Source: Gonocerus acuteangulatus (taxonomy: Eukaryota; Arthropoda; Insecta; Hemiptera; Coreidae). Taken from it: a stretch of 64,000 bases of DNA. This document shows, in pieces, positions 49,500 to 59,680 of the stretch. How positions within the stretch are numbered: position 1 is the first letter of the stretch; each line of letters opens with the position of its first letter. The translations under genes and the position numbers were made by a program. The DNA lies in contig OX328124.1 of NCBI GenBank assembly GCA_946811695.1, forward strand, positions 62,250,770-62,314,769, written 5' to 3'. The notes beneath the pieces are model-generated. The model did not search any database. It saw only the letters and a list, made by a program, of their open reading frames with translations, and was not told the origin of the DNA.

Positions 49500-49560
49500 C
49501 TGTTTGCTCTCTAGCTGCCCGAAAAATTTCTGATTTTGATGAAATTTGGATTTTATTAAT
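49200..49560 (-). mobile_element. diverged HINE/Helentron-like element, copy I
   Basis: In inverse orientation: a worn 3' hairpin region (gctccctcggtaggaagg), cattccgaaagcgg, aaaataatggtggttcaaat, a mixed (TG)n/(TA)n core at 49375-49497, and ctgatttttgatgaaatttgg-like sequence at 49525-49549. The core has acquired a long TG component not seen in other copies. Confidence 0.6.
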
Positions 49561-51236
49561 CTATTAACATTTTTTGGAACCTTCGCATGTTTTATATTAT
49601 TTCGAAAACAGTTGGGAAATCATGGTAAATGGAAGTCGAACTTTCGAATGCTTACTATATTCATTACAAAAAGTTTCTGAAGTAATTTTCGATGGGAGGA
49701 TGTCAATCAGAGATGTAAGTGCTTAAAACGTTTTTTTTTTTTTTTTTTTTTTTGTTTGGGCTTAAGGCGTGTCAACCTTTGAGGTCATTAATGCCAGGCT
49801 TAAAACTTTGAAAGTGTAAGTTTCGTTGATTTGAACGGTTATTTGTGTCTGATTTCTTCAGCTTTTGTTATTGCTTGTAGTTTTTTTGCATATTGCAACA
49901 ATAGTAATAAATATAGAAAGATTCGTAAAATGAGAAACAAGTTTTGGTTGTTTTTCATAGAGATTTCCGAGCGGTTGTCAAACAAGTCGAGTGAGCAATT
50001 TCCGCTACACTTTAGGTGCCTAAAATCTAACTTCTATTCAACTTTTCTTTGGAGTTTTTTTTTAATTTTTCCCAAAATATTAACTATATTTTTCCAAATG
50101 ATTTTTTTAGGCATACTTTTTTTTTTTTTTTTTGTCTTTAAGCCGGGCTATATTGGTTGCCACACATCCTAAACAGGAGCTGGGAATTTTCTCAGAGGAT
50201 GAATTGAACTCTTAGCTCACAATGAATTTTTCCAAAATGGGAAGCTTATTAGTGTATGAGTTTGATTTGATTCCCTGAAAATGAAACAAATACAAACGAA
50301 AAAAGGACGTTACTTGGCGAAACCTCTTGAAATGCCCGATGGGATTGAGTTATAAATATTCAGGTAAAAAGGCCGCATGAAATTGTTTATTTTGACTGTA
50401 GGAAGGTTGCCGTATAAGGTAAGAGTGTTGTATTGTGAAAGAGACCCCTATGTGATAAGATTGCTGGACTAAGGAAGAGAAGACGAGGCTTGAGTATGGA
50501 ATAGGGAGAAGCCCTGGAGTATTAGCGTGTACTGTTTACCCCCGGCTCCTTATGAACCGCCTTCAGAGTGATCAAACACAGATCCTCCAGGCTTTAATCT
50601 GTTTTGAATTGCCCTCTACCAGCCTGTATAAACAATATAACCCAAGCAATCTACTCCCCTCTTCCTTTATCTACACTTATCCTTTATCCCTTTCTTCGGG
50701 GAAAATTAGTTTTCCTAGAATAATAGTCAACTGCATACAACAAATTTGTGACCTTTTTTCACTCCACCGCTCTAGCTCAATGCCGCTAGTGACTTAATTT
50801 TAAAAAATTTACTTTAAAAAAAAAATAACTTAACAAACTAGTATATGTACCTAGTGTGAGCCTTATATGGTAAAATCACCATATAAATTTTCGGACAAAT
50901 ACGGCGCTATCCAATGCTTTTGATCCTTTAGATGATTTAAATAGCCAAGTTGTGATATAAAGCCCGGGGCGATCGGATATCTGTCGAGAGTAAAATGGGA
51001 TCATCTGTTTTCGAATCTCAGACTCCTCTTTAAGACATCGATAACGAGATATCAGGAAATTCCATGATATAAATCTATCCATAATTTTATCAGCTTTTCA
51101 TTTATATCGATCGAGATACCTTCCAGCATGCTTGCGGCATTTTATATACTGAGGACCCGTTCCTTTGAAATGTTATAATTTCCGTTTGGACATACGGCTA
51201 TGGGGTGCATGCATGTCATAAAGTGAGTTTTGTGCT
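49561..51236. other. unassigned DNA with T-runs; no gene seen
   Basis: The first ~150 bases continue worn HINE internal phrases. A T-run followed by ggcgtgtcaacctttgaggt at 49729-49790 is the SINE-like 3' block also seen at 7264 and 19489. A second T-run is at 50119-50133. The stretch 50876-51190 is GC-richer and open in a minus frame (50876-51082), but I recognise no domain. Confidence 0.4.
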
Positions 51237-51436
51237 NNNNNNNNNNNNNNNNNNNNNNNNNNNNNNNNNNNNNNNNNNNNNNNNNNNNNNNNNNNNNNNN
51301 NNNNNNNNNNNNNNNNNNNNNNNNNNNNNNNNNNNNNNNNNNNNNNNNNNNNNNNNNNNNNNNNNNNNNNNNNNNNNNNNNNNNNNNNNNNNNNNNNNNN
51401 NNNNNNNNNNNNNNNNNNNNNNNNNNNNNNNNNNNN
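51237..51436. other. assembly gap, 200 N
   Basis: An exact run of 200 N, the usual placeholder for a gap of unknown size. Open frames across it are artefacts. Confidence 0.99.
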
Positions 51437-51525
51437 TCCATTTTTCCAAGAAATTACTACAAAGAATACCGAGTTTCGTTGTAATATAACAAAAATTACG
51501 AAATAAACAGAAATGACATATATAA

Positions 51526-51528
<3 letters not shown>

Positions 51529-51581
<53 letters not shown>

Positions 51582-51589
51582 ATATATAT
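51529..51589. repeat. (TA)n microsatellite
   Basis: TA run with one phase slip, directly abutting the 5' truncation point of the LINE that follows. Confidence 0.95.
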
Positions 51590-51591
51590 TT

Positions 51592-52356
51592 AATATTCAA
51601 AAGTCATCTTTCATTATATTTACACATAAAAGAATCCACCAACAAATACTCGTAAAATCACAAGGACAAAACATTCAACACGTTGAAACATTGAAATATT
51701 TAGGAATAACTCTAGACAGAAAACTAAAGTGGAATGCACCCATTGACAGACTACAGACAAAATTATTAAAACTAGTAAATAATCTGACAATCGCTGCAAA
51801 GAATACATGGGGACTAAACACAGAAGCATTACATATATTGTATAAAGGAGCCGTACTCCCATCATTAACATATGCTATTAATATCTGGGAATCTGGACTT
51901 GCTAAAAAACACAATTTAATGAAATTACAACGAGTACAAAGATTGATGGCCATTAAAATGATAAAGGGTTTTATAACAGTGTCGTATGAAGCAGCCTGCG
52001 TCCTAGCGAAAATAGTTCCCATCGAATTAATTGCAAAACAATATACATCCCAATTTAATCTTCTCAAAACCTCAGAAAACATAAACAATTTTAGAAATAG
52101 TCAAATTGAAAAAGAATTGCAATGTGCAATGTGGCCTCACCCATCCGATTTTTCAATTTTTAAAAATCCTTGCAAAAATAACAACATAGAATTAACAATT
52201 TACACTGATGGAAGTAAGGAAGGCAAAAACGTAGGCTGTGCATCAGTGGTATTTATTAACGACGAACCCACGGACGTACATAAATACAGACTGGGACAAA
52301 ACTGTACAAGCAGACAAGCAGAACAATACGCCGTACTTGAAAGTTTGCGACCATAA
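51592..52356 (+). pseudogene. LINE reverse transcriptase thumb and start of RNase H
   Basis: In-frame sequence before the first ATG (51691) already reads KSSFIIFTHKRI and VETLKYLGITLD, so the true frame extends upstream to the truncation. KYLGITLDRKLKWNAPI is the conserved thumb motif; ALHILYKGAVLPSLTYAINI and QRVQRLMAIKMIKGF follow as expected. RNase H begins with LTIYTDGSKEGKNVGCA (first catalytic Asp) and continues to SRQAEQYAVLESL (catalytic Glu). A frame break near 52350 ends the frame after LESLRP. The catalytic YADD motif of the polymerase is missing because of truncation. Confidence 0.85.
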
Positions 52357-52379
52357 AGACCAAATACTGACAATATAAT

Positions 52380-52961
52380 AATGCAATTTTATACACAGAC
52401 AGCAAGGCGACCTTACAAAAACTGACTAATCGTTCGGTACATGACTCACTAACAGAAGAAATAAGGAAACATGTGACAGAAATACAAAACATTAACATAA
52501 ACATATATTTTAAGTGGATAAGAGGACATTCTGGAAATATGGGGAACGAATTAGCTGATAAAGCGGCTAAAGCTGCCGCGAAAAGTCCCCAGTTACCAGT
52601 TTGTTATGATAAGATATCGAAAAAACACTTAAAATATATGTTACAAACTAAGACTATACAAACATGGGAAAACCGCTGGACAAATACTAACAAAGGGACA
52701 CACTTAAAACTATTCATACCACAAATTCAAACATATTTAACAAAAAAACAAAATATGACGGATTTTTACACAACACAACTTGTCACAGAACATGGCTCAA
52801 TAAACTCATACTTATACCGTTTCAAAATCACAAACAGAAACACTTGTCCATGCGACTTTCTTACAGAACAAACTTACCAACACTTAATATACGACTGCCG
52901 ACTACTAATTATGAAACAAAACGGAGTCTGGCCATCACCAGAACAAACTCTGTTAATGTGA
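52380..52961 (+). pseudogene. LINE RNase H C-terminal half and C-terminal knuckle
   Basis: In the shifted frame, ILYTDSKATLQKLTNRS supplies the third RNase H aspartate and FKWIRGHSGNMGNELADKAA the final His/Asp region. A helix-rich linker leads to the knuckle TCPCDFLTEQTYQHLIYDCR (C-x-C...H...C), which is typical of arthropod RNase H LINEs. The stop follows at 52961. Together with the preceding frame, RNase H is complete apart from the frameshift. Confidence 0.85.
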
Positions 52962-53040
52962 TACAATAAGGCATTAGGAGAATTTGCTGAGCAGCTTTAC
53001 ATGGCAATGGGAAGATTGAATGCCTATTACAAATAAAATG

Positions 53041-53344
53041 GTATTAAGCATTTTTTGTGGTAGTACTAAAATTTATTTTTTTTCTAATTTTATATCTTCT
53101 ATATTATTCATGTTTTTATTTTACTTCATTTTTATATTCTGTTCTTTTGTTAATTTTCTCCATTTGTAGTATTTTGTATAGTTATAATTTGTAAACTTTT
53201 AAATTTTAACTAAAACTAATAATATGTTTTAAAAAAACAAAATATGTTAATATACAAATGCAAGTGATATGCTGATTATTGCATGAGACTTGCAGACAAA
53301 AATAAACTCCCTTCTTGCAGGGTTACTGTAAGGAGGAAACAAAT

Positions 53345-53348
<4 letters not shown>
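53041..53348. other. AT-rich DNA, no gene seen
   Basis: Possibly the 3' non-coding part of the preceding LINE; no poly(A) or tandem end is decisive. Confidence 0.4.

Positions 53349-53404
<56 letters not shown>
53349..53404. repeat. (TA)n microsatellite at the left border of the Tc1/mariner-type element
   Basis: Pure TA run ending exactly at the CAGGGTGTTCC terminus. Confidence 0.95.
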
Positions 53405-53407
<3 letters not shown>

Positions 53408-54072
53408 GGTGTTCCAAATAAGACGGCTCAAACTAATTTTGCGGCCAAACCGTTGGTCTGAGAAAAAAATGTCAGAGGCAAAAGTTGTAGGGCTTGACCT
53501 AAGCTTTCTAAATACGTCGATTATTTAACATATCGACCGCGCATGTGCGCTCGGCGCTAGATGAAATGTTGGGGATTGCAGATGACCCCTATTGCTATGC
53601 ACATCATTTTAAAGGGAATTAAAAAACAAACCCTTTGCTGCAAACCGCACTTCGATATCTTCAAAATCAAATGAGTTTCGTGCGATTCAAATTTTATTGT
53701 TTTAAATTTAAACGATTTTTCGGAAGCACTTACAGATGTCGGTTATGAATGTGAGATACATGACTTTGAGGTATTTTTTCCTCAACTTTCTTAAAAAAAA
53801 ATATGGCCGATCCTCTTAAAGAAATATTTTTCCTAATAACTTTAATAAAATTGAAAATAAGGCATATTTTTTAATTTTTTATTCTTTAGGGATTAACTAA
53901 GCTAAATCTGACAATTCATGTTATCTATCTAATCCTTTGGATCCGATATTCCTTATTGGATTATGGTTCATTATTTTGCTTTTGTTCATTATTAGTGTAA
54001 TATTCGCTTTCAACCATGAAATTCACAAGTTGTGAGATTATGGATATGATTATTTTTTTCGGGGAGTGTAGA
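53405..54072 (+). repeat. left terminal inverted repeat of the Tc1/mariner-type element
   Basis: 668 bp, mirrored by 58717-58797 and 60084-60665. Landmarks such as gatatcttcaaaatcaaatg (about 53657) have exact complements near 60390. Confidence 0.88.
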
Positions 54073-54075
54073 CCA
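54071..54075 (+). repeat. left GACCA target duplication of the gypsy element
   Basis: gacca here and at 58298-58302, directly outside the two LTRs: a 5-bp duplication as produced by Ty3/gypsy integrases. Confidence 0.85.
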
Positions 54076-54197
54076 TGTTTTATGCTTAGTTTCGAAATTC
54101 CACATCTATATTTGAGAACACCAAGATAGCAACTGTTTTTATTTAACCTCAACAAATATAATAATATATAAATTCATATGGTCAATTCCATATGACA
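54076..54197 (-). repeat. 3' LTR (122 bp)
   Basis: Plus-strand ends tgttttatgc...atatgaca. Direct repeat of 58176-58297 with about four to five substitutions. Confidence 0.92.
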
Positions 54198-54208
54198 TCT
54201 TCCCCCTG
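54198..54208 (-). other. polypurine tract
   Basis: On the minus strand CAGGGGGAAGA directly precedes the TG of the 3' LTR, the expected place for plus-strand priming. Confidence 0.85.
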
Positions 54209-54298
54209 AAGATTGTTAAAGATCCAGCCGAGTAGGTGGTTTGATGATCCGTCCGTATCTGGATACCTTGAAGTTCTGTGGTGTGGATACTTTATCTT

Positions 54299-55372
54299 CT
54301 AGTGGTTTTTGTGGTGGAAGATGTTCTGAGTTTTCACGACCAGTGTTCTCCTCTGCTTGAGGAAAGAGCAGCATTTCTGCTGATGTCGTCCTGTCCTTGG
54401 GGTTAGCTTTAGTGAAGGACCTTTCATCTGAGCAGTGTTTCTCCTCAGGAGCCTCTTGTCACTATCTCTGGAAATCCAGTAAGACCTAGGCTCTTCTGCT
54501 TTCCTCTCCACTGTCCCCTTCGTCCAGTATTTGTCATTCATTGTTCGGAAGACAACATTGTCCCCTTTCATAAACGATGATTCCCTTTTGAGTCGGCGTC
54601 GGTCATAAATATCCTTGGTTATACCCTGTTTGATCTTTAGGAGGTCTCTGATATTGTTTTGAATATGAGGCTGGAGGATCTCACTTGCACATGGCAATTC
54701 AGATCTGAGAATACGACTGTTTAGGATCTGAGATGGAGAACAATACAAACCAGAAATAGGAGAATTATTATATTCAAAGAGATATTCTCTATAGTCAATT
54801 CCATCTTCTAAACTTTTCCTTAAAATTGTCTTGGAAATCCCCACTGCTCTTTCTGACATACCATTACTTTTTGGGTAATGAGGAGTACTGTTGATTAGTG
54901 CAATCCCTTTTTGTCGACAACAGGTTCTGCACTGAAACGATGAGAAGGGGTTATTATCAACAATGATGGTCTTAGGATAGCCAAGATGCGTGAAGACTTC
55001 TCTCCATCCATCGATTATACTCGATGAAGACTTGTTGGTGAGAGGTCGTAGCTCAATCCAATGGGAGAAGTGGTCAATCACAACAAGGTAACTTTTATGC
55101 CCAAAATCGAGAATATCACAGCCAACTGTTTCAAACCTTAATTCAGGAACTTCATGAGGCATTAGGGGCTCCGACAAATTTTGGTTGCTATATTTCTCAC
55201 AGGTCCTGCACATTTTCACCAATGATTCTAAATCACGGCTCATTGATGGCCAGAAATACGGTTGCCTGGCTTTCTGTAATCCTTTAGTAAATCCAGGATG
55301 TCCTTTGTGTATTGAATGTGATATCGGTACCTTCAAGCTCTCAGGTACAACTATTTTATCCTGATGAAACAA
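54299..55372 (-). pseudogene. gypsy integrase
   Basis: The domain starts with a zinc-binding HHCC region (HSIHKGHPG and CRTCEKY). The catalytic core shows GCDILDFGHKSYLVVIDHFS (first D), IIVDNNPFSS (second D; the more usual form is TDNGPQF, so the pocket is changed) and NGMSERAVGISKTI (E). A C-terminal region with GDNVVFRTMNDKYWTKGTVE matches the SH3-like end of gypsy integrases. The ATG is inside pol. All three acidic residues are present, but separation from reverse transcriptase by a frameshift makes it non-functional as part of pol. Confidence 0.9.
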
Positions 55373-56812
55373 AATTCCATCTTCAAAAAATAAGTCTTCT
55401 TGTATCTTGGAAAAAGGTAAAAGTTCCGTTTGTAACTTATTTTCTTTAGGCCAACCATCACGGCAGTATTGTAGACCTTAACCTTAACTAGTATTCTGTC
55501 AGTAGCGGTTGCCAGTCGCAGTCTCTTCTTCTGGTCACTGCTTAAAGGCAGATGATTACTGACACTATGCACCATATCAAACATTTCTTCATCTTCTTCT
55601 GTTTCTTTTAAGTAGTTTCTTGAAAGCAGATCTGGAAAAATAAGTTGTTTACCAGGAATATAGTTTACTTTGAGGTTATAACGGAGTAATTTTATTCTTA
55701 ATCGTTGAAGTCTAGTAGATCCAATTTTACAGATGTGTTTTTGAAATATTGTCGATAGAGGCTTGTGATCAGTATGAACAATAATTGATGGCAGACCGTA
55801 AATGTAGAGATGAAACTTAGAACACCCAAAATATATTGAAAGCATTTCTTTTTCAGATTGACTATACTTGAGTTCTGAAGAGTTCATCTGCCTAGAAGCA
55901 CACGCCACATGTTTCAGATGACCATTATCTTCTTGAAACAGACAACTCCCTATTCCATTTTTGCTTGCATCACATTGCAAGATAGTTTTCTTTTTTGGGT
56001 TAAATGGAACTAGTGCTGGTGCATCACAAATAAATTGTTTTAATTGTGCAAATGCCTTTTCCTGAGATTGTGTCCAAAGCCATTGGGAGTTCTTACATAA
56101 TAATTTTGATAAAGGGGCAATCATTTCGGCCATCTTGGGAATATATTTTCGCACATAGTTAAAAGAACCAATAACCTTTTGTAAATCTTCTTTATTCTTT
56201 GGAGATTCTAACTTCATAATGGCTTCAATACGTTTCGGGTCGATTTTCATACCCTCCTTATTAAAGAGATGCCCGACATAGCGCACCTCCGTTTGACAAT
56301 ATTGCACCTTATCTTTATTAAAAACGGCACCAACTTCACGAGCTCTTTTCAAAACTTTTTCGACTGCAATATCATGATCCTCTTTTGACACCCCTGCCAC
56401 CAAAAGATCGTCTATCCAAATTATTACATTTTCTATGTCCCCAAAATATTTCTCTGCTGCATCCTGAAATTCTTCAGGACCATTGGATACCCCAAATGGA
56501 AGAACGATATACCGGAAAACTCCCAAAGGAGTGGCAAAACAGCATTTCCACGAAGACTCATCGGTAAGTGGTAAATGATGAAAACCTTCAGCGAGATCAA
56601 ATACCGACAAATATTTTTTTCCTCTGAGCTTTAGGGCTACATCTTCTACTGTCGGCATGATTTTGGGTTTTCTGCCATTCATTTAAATCCCGTGGATCTA
56701 GACACAAACGTATCTTCCCATTTGGTTTTTCCACTATTGCAATTTTATTAATGCAAGCCCTTGGTGAAATTTGTTCAACTTTTACTATTGCATTACGGGA
56801 TTGAAGCCTATC
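55351..56812 (-). pseudogene. gypsy reverse transcriptase and RNase H
   Basis: Directly after the premature stop the frame still reads KVEQISPRACINKIAIVEKP and GKIRLCLDPRDLNE, the first reverse transcriptase blocks; a one-base shift then moves into the frame 55351-56682. That frame has VFDLAEGFHHLPL (catalytic motif A), LPFGVSNGPEEFQ, IIWIDDLLV (motif C, IDD in place of the usual YIDD) and the RNase H motifs ILQCDASKNG, SEKEML and VHTDHKPL. Near 55440 the frame is lost again: the last ~20 residues are noise and the pol sequence resumes in the integrase frame as GILFHQDKIVVP. Confidence 0.9.
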
Positions 56813-57865
56813 TTACTCTTTCTTCAGCGATTCCAATAACAAATGTGGAACTCGGGTTGGTGGGTAATATATTTCAGGATTTTCAACTCTCAATGGAATA
56901 GAACAAGGATGGGGAAATTTCCCAGAACCTGTAAACACATCTAGGTTCTTTTTAATAAAATTTCCAGAAGACAATAGACAATTTTCTTTAGAAACAGTCT
57001 CTACCCTTTTGACTAAATTGAGGGCCAGACATCCAGGAAGACCCAGTAGCATACTACTACCATTTATAATCATGAAATCTTCAAAAGCCTCTTTACCTTT
57101 ATATTGACACCTAAGACTGACCTTTCCAACAGGCATTGACACTGAGCCATTAAATCCTTCTAATTTAACCTGAGTAGATTTAGGTTCTACACCAGCTGAT
57201 TTACTTATTTTATGAAAAACCTTTATAGGCATTACGCTTACATCAGCCCCAGTGTCTAATTTGCACTTGACAACTACATCTTCAATTAATATATTTTCAT
57301 AGCACGAATGAGTATTACCAAATTTATTTGTTTTAATCGTGCAGCAATTTAAATTACTGTCATCATCGGGGTTACTTGATTGATCCACATCTTTATTCAC
57401 AGATTTTACTTTTTTTGAAGGACAAGTTGAAGCAAAATGATGTTTAAGACCGCAGCTATTGCAAGTCTTCCCAAACGCAGGGCATTGGCGACGACCATGT
57501 GTACGATTACATTTACGGCACTGAAACGTCGGCTTTGCCGCTATTTTATTACCAGGATCTTCTTCGGTAAATTTAGGTCGAACAAGTGCCACACCTTGCA
57601 TTGAAGACGCTAGCTTTTCTACCTGCTGTTTACTTTGTTCACTTGCTCTACAAAATTTAATAACATTAACTAAAGTTAACTCATCTTTCCTTAATAAAGC
57701 TTCTTGGAGACCTCTGTCTCGTACCCCTTGTACAATCTTATCCCTAAGCAATTGATTTTCTAAAGTATCTTCAGTGATATCAGAAAAATTACATTGTTTT
57801 AAAAGTCTACGACAATCCGTCAGAAAATGATCAAATGCCTCATTATCAGCTTGTATGCGGGCATG
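56813..57865 (-). pseudogene. gypsy gag C-terminus, nucleocapsid and protease
   Basis: Continues gag (the ATG at 57751 is internal). A double zinc knuckle is present: CRKCNRTHGRRQC and CNSCGLKHHFASTC, the paired arrangement seen in Mag-type elements, which binds element RNA. The aspartic protease follows with KLDTGADVSVMP (catalytic D-T-G) and the flap/second-lobe region SMLLGLPGCLALNL. The frame stops after LLESLKKE, where related proteins continue into the reverse transcriptase linker, so the stop at 56813-56815 is a nonsense mutation inside pol and not a natural gag end. Confidence 0.88.
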
Positions 57866-58145
57866 AAATAAAAATCGATACTACATTGGTACGTGGATTA
57901 GCATACCTGTCAATAGCTTGAATAACCTCATTATAAACCAAGCTATCTTCCTGAGATAAAGGTAAAGTACCGACAATCCGGGCTGCTTCTGTACCCATCA
58001 TATTGCGTAAAAGTGATAATTTCACCTTATCCGCTGATTCATCTTGACCTGTTGTTATCAGGAAGTCATTAAAGGACTGTTTCCACAACTTACATTCACC
58101 TGCAACATCTTCACCTTCAAGACGTAAATTAGGTGATAATTTCAC
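57820..58145 (-). pseudogene. gypsy gag, N-terminal part
   Basis: The frame 57846-58145 starts a few bases inside the primer site and reads LRLEGEDVAGECKLWKQSF...EAARIVGTLP...IQAIDRYANPRTNVV, with the helical pattern of gypsy capsid proteins. After TNVV the correct frame changes: the next frame continues as RFLFHARIQADNEAFDHFL and DCRRLLKQC, the conserved capsid C-terminal block. A small indel near 57865-57880 thus splits gag; the peptide after TNVV in the first frame is out-of-frame noise. Confidence 0.85.
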
Positions 58146-58157
58146 AAATCCTTGTGA

Positions 58158-58175
58158 ATCCTACCGACTGCGCCA
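58158..58175 (-). other. primer-binding site complementary to tRNA-Ser
   Basis: Immediately inside the 5' LTR, the plus strand reads gaatcctaccgactgcgcca (58156-58175), which looks like the last bases of a tRNA-Ser including CCA; the element's sense strand is therefore complementary to that tRNA. Confidence 0.85.
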
Positions 58176-58297
58176 TGTTTTATGCTTAGTTTAGAAATTA
58201 CACATCTATATTTGAGAACACCAAGATAGCAACTGTTTTTATTTAACCTCAACAAATATAATAATATATAAAATCATATGGTCAATTGCATATGACA
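58176..58297 (-). repeat. 5' LTR (122 bp)
   Basis: Same sequence and orientation as 54076-54197. As the element reads on the minus strand, this is the transcription-initiating copy. Confidence 0.92.
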
Positions 58298-58302
58298 GAC
58301 CA
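58298..58302 (+). repeat. right GACCA target duplication of the gypsy element
   Basis: Matches 54071-54075. Confidence 0.85.
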
Positions 58303-58660
58303 AATCAGGGCCAATAATGTTACTGCCCAGAATCCCGCACCAAACGTTTACTGACCACCGATACTGGTGGTCCAGCTGCCTTATCCAGTGAGGGTTATTC
58401 ATGGACCAATAATGTGAGTTATGCCTGTTCACGGACCCATCACTTACGAATGTGGCTTCCCCACCTGCACTATTCCTCCCTCACTTCCATATCCCTATTT
58501 AAAAGGTCTTGATGCAAGGATATGTGATAAGGGTGGTACTTACTGCGCTGAAGTGTGCGGTGAACATTTCTTCTCGAAATCGGTGTTTCTCTGGCATTCT
58601 CCCGAACACTGATGTGGGGATGTTTGGGACACCTGACGCAAAATCGTTTTGTAAGGCGGA
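58303..58660 (-). pseudogene. transposase fragment of the Tc1/mariner-type element
   Basis: On the minus strand the loop encodes a HTH-region phrase (SKYHPYHISLHQDL, about 58500-58545), then after a frame change EATFVSDGSVNRHNSHYW and WSVNVWCGILGSNIIGP (58305-58440). This is the order in DDE_3-type transposases with an N-terminal DUF4817/HTH that are abundant in arthropods; the segment around 'EATF..DG' is the first catalytic block, with the usual aspartate replaced by glycine. Frameshifts and stops are present, and the sequence runs straight into the left inverted repeat, so the C-terminal half with the remaining catalytic acids is deleted. Confidence 0.75.
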
Positions 58661-58716
58661 TGAACTCGGGTTGCGTTCTACTGAGCGTAAAGTCGAGCAG
58701 CCATCGGAGCTTTACA

Positions 58717-58797
58717 TCTACACTCCCCGAAAAAAATAATCATATCCACAATCTCACAACTTGTGAATTTCATGGTTGAAACCGAATATTACACTAA
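58717..58797 (-). repeat. inner part of the right terminal inverted repeat
   Basis: Begins tctacactccccg, the complement of the inner end of the left repeat. Interrupted at 58797 by the Harbinger insertion. Confidence 0.88.
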
Positions 58798-59077
58798 GAC
58801 TGGGCTTACACGGGCGAGAAATTGCGCGAGTTTTCTGCCCGACAGTCAAAATTGCATGTGTAAACACCCTGGAAAGCATTGTTGCAACTACTCGCGCAAC
58901 TGATGTCGCGAGCTTGCTGTGGGAGTGTCTGACACTTGAACTTGCTCGTCTAAACAGGAAACTCAACTCTAGGAATTTCTCGCACTCGCACTGTCGCCCG
59001 ATCAAACAGTGAAAGATATTTCCCGACAGTTTTGTGCAAGTTGGCTGACTGAGTGGTTGTGCTTTCATTATACTGTC

Positions 59078-59479
59078 ATGGCTGAAGAGTATCTTACGGA
59101 TTGTGGCCATACCCAAACTACCTCACATGATTCAACCAAGAAACGGACGGACCTGGAGACCAGAAAATTAATTATGTTATGCGAAGAAAATGAAATTTTG
59201 TGGAACGTTACCTTAAAAGACTATCGGAATCGTGTTAAAAAACACGAAGTACTCCAGGATATTGGCATGAAGCTGAAAACCGATGTTTCGGAGATGCAAA
59301 GGAAACTGCACAATTTAAGAAGTCAATTCAATTCGGAGTTAAAAAAGCTGAAGAAAAAAACATCAGACCAGGCAAAGGATGATGTTTACAATCCGTATTG
59401 GCCCTTCTTCACCGCCTTGAAATTTATAGAAGTGAAACCAGTCTCAACATCCAGCTCCATGGCACCGGTAAGTACATAA
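59078..59479 (+). CDS. MADF-domain (Myb/SANT-like) protein of the PIF/Harbinger element
   Basis: From the ATG at 59078 (MAEEYLTDCG) the frame encodes a MADF domain: LETRKLIMLCEENEILWNVT, DYRNRVKKHEVLQDIGMKL, MQRKLHNLRSQFNSELKKLK and a closing NPYWPFFTALKFI. MADF proteins bind DNA; PIF/Harbinger elements of animals encode such a partner next to the transposase, where it aids nuclear import and end recognition. An upstream in-frame ATG (59009) exists but MAEEYL better fits the domain border. At 59466-59473 the frame meets G-GTAAGT, a strong splice-donor consensus, so the coding exon may end at 59467 and continue elsewhere; the acceptor would lie in deleted sequence. The frame is intact, without stops. 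Confidence 0.7.
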   Translation: MAEEYLTDCGHTQTTSHDSTKKRTDLETRKLIMLCEENEILWNVTLKDYRNRVKKHEVLQDIGMKLKTDVSEMQRKLHNLRSQFNSELKKLKKKTSDQAKDDVYNPYWPFFTALKFIEVKPVSTSSSMAPVST

Positions 59480-59626
59480 TTTATAAATGTTCTTATATAT
59501 CACCCTAGTATAACTCCCTTTTGCCATTTTGTAGACTTTAAGCTCTCTTAAATGTTAAATTTGTGGTAGGTAGAAGATTTGAAAATTAAATAGACACCAC
59601 TCCTAATAACATAAAGAAAGGAATAA

Positions 59627-59680
59627 GAGTCCAACTCGCAGGAGCTGCATCATCTTAGCGCGGTTCCGTACTAATTCATA
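59627..59680 (+). mobile_element. 5' tip of a HINE-like element inside the Harbinger element
   Basis: gagtccaactcgcaggagct followed by gcatcatcttagcgcggttc is the HINE 5' block. Sequence after ccgtactaattcata is not family-like, so only the tip is present. Confidence 0.65.

Larger units (their letters stand above)
51592..53040 (+). mobile_element. 5'-truncated LINE with RNase H domain
   Basis: Reading frames at 51592-52356 and 52400-52961 encode the thumb of a non-LTR reverse transcriptase, an RNase H domain and a C-terminal region, in this order. Presence of RNase H places it in the I/R1/LOA-like group and separates it from the Jockey element at 41.75-43.8 kb. The 5' truncation coincides with the (TA)n array. 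The exact 3' end is uncertain. Confidence 0.8.
54076..58297 (-). mobile_element. Ty3/gypsy LTR retrotransposon, Mag-like, complete but mutated
   Basis: 4222 bp with two direct 122-bp LTRs, TG...CA ends, flanking GACCA, a tRNA-Ser primer-binding site, a polypurine tract, and gag-protease-reverse transcriptase-RNase H-integrase in order on the minus strand. Very short LTRs and a tRNA-Ser primer are features of the Mag lineage (Bombyx mag has very short LTRs), so I infer Mag. No env-like frame. Several frameshifts and one in-frame stop in gag and pol make it inactive. LTRs differ at only a few positions. It integrated at the inner edge of the left inverted repeat of the older Tc1/mariner-type element. 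Confidence 0.92.

Noticed and set aside
51142..51489. Open frames crossing the N run
   Set aside because: They consist of undetermined bases translated as X.
56812..56815. Natural gag stop with programmed frameshift before pol
   Set aside because: The stop lies inside the reverse transcriptase linker, well beyond the protease, and the same frame remains coding after it; a nonsense mutation is simpler.
59009..59077. Longer N-terminus for the MADF protein
   Set aside because: The additional 23 residues have no family resemblance, and the second ATG fits the domain border better.
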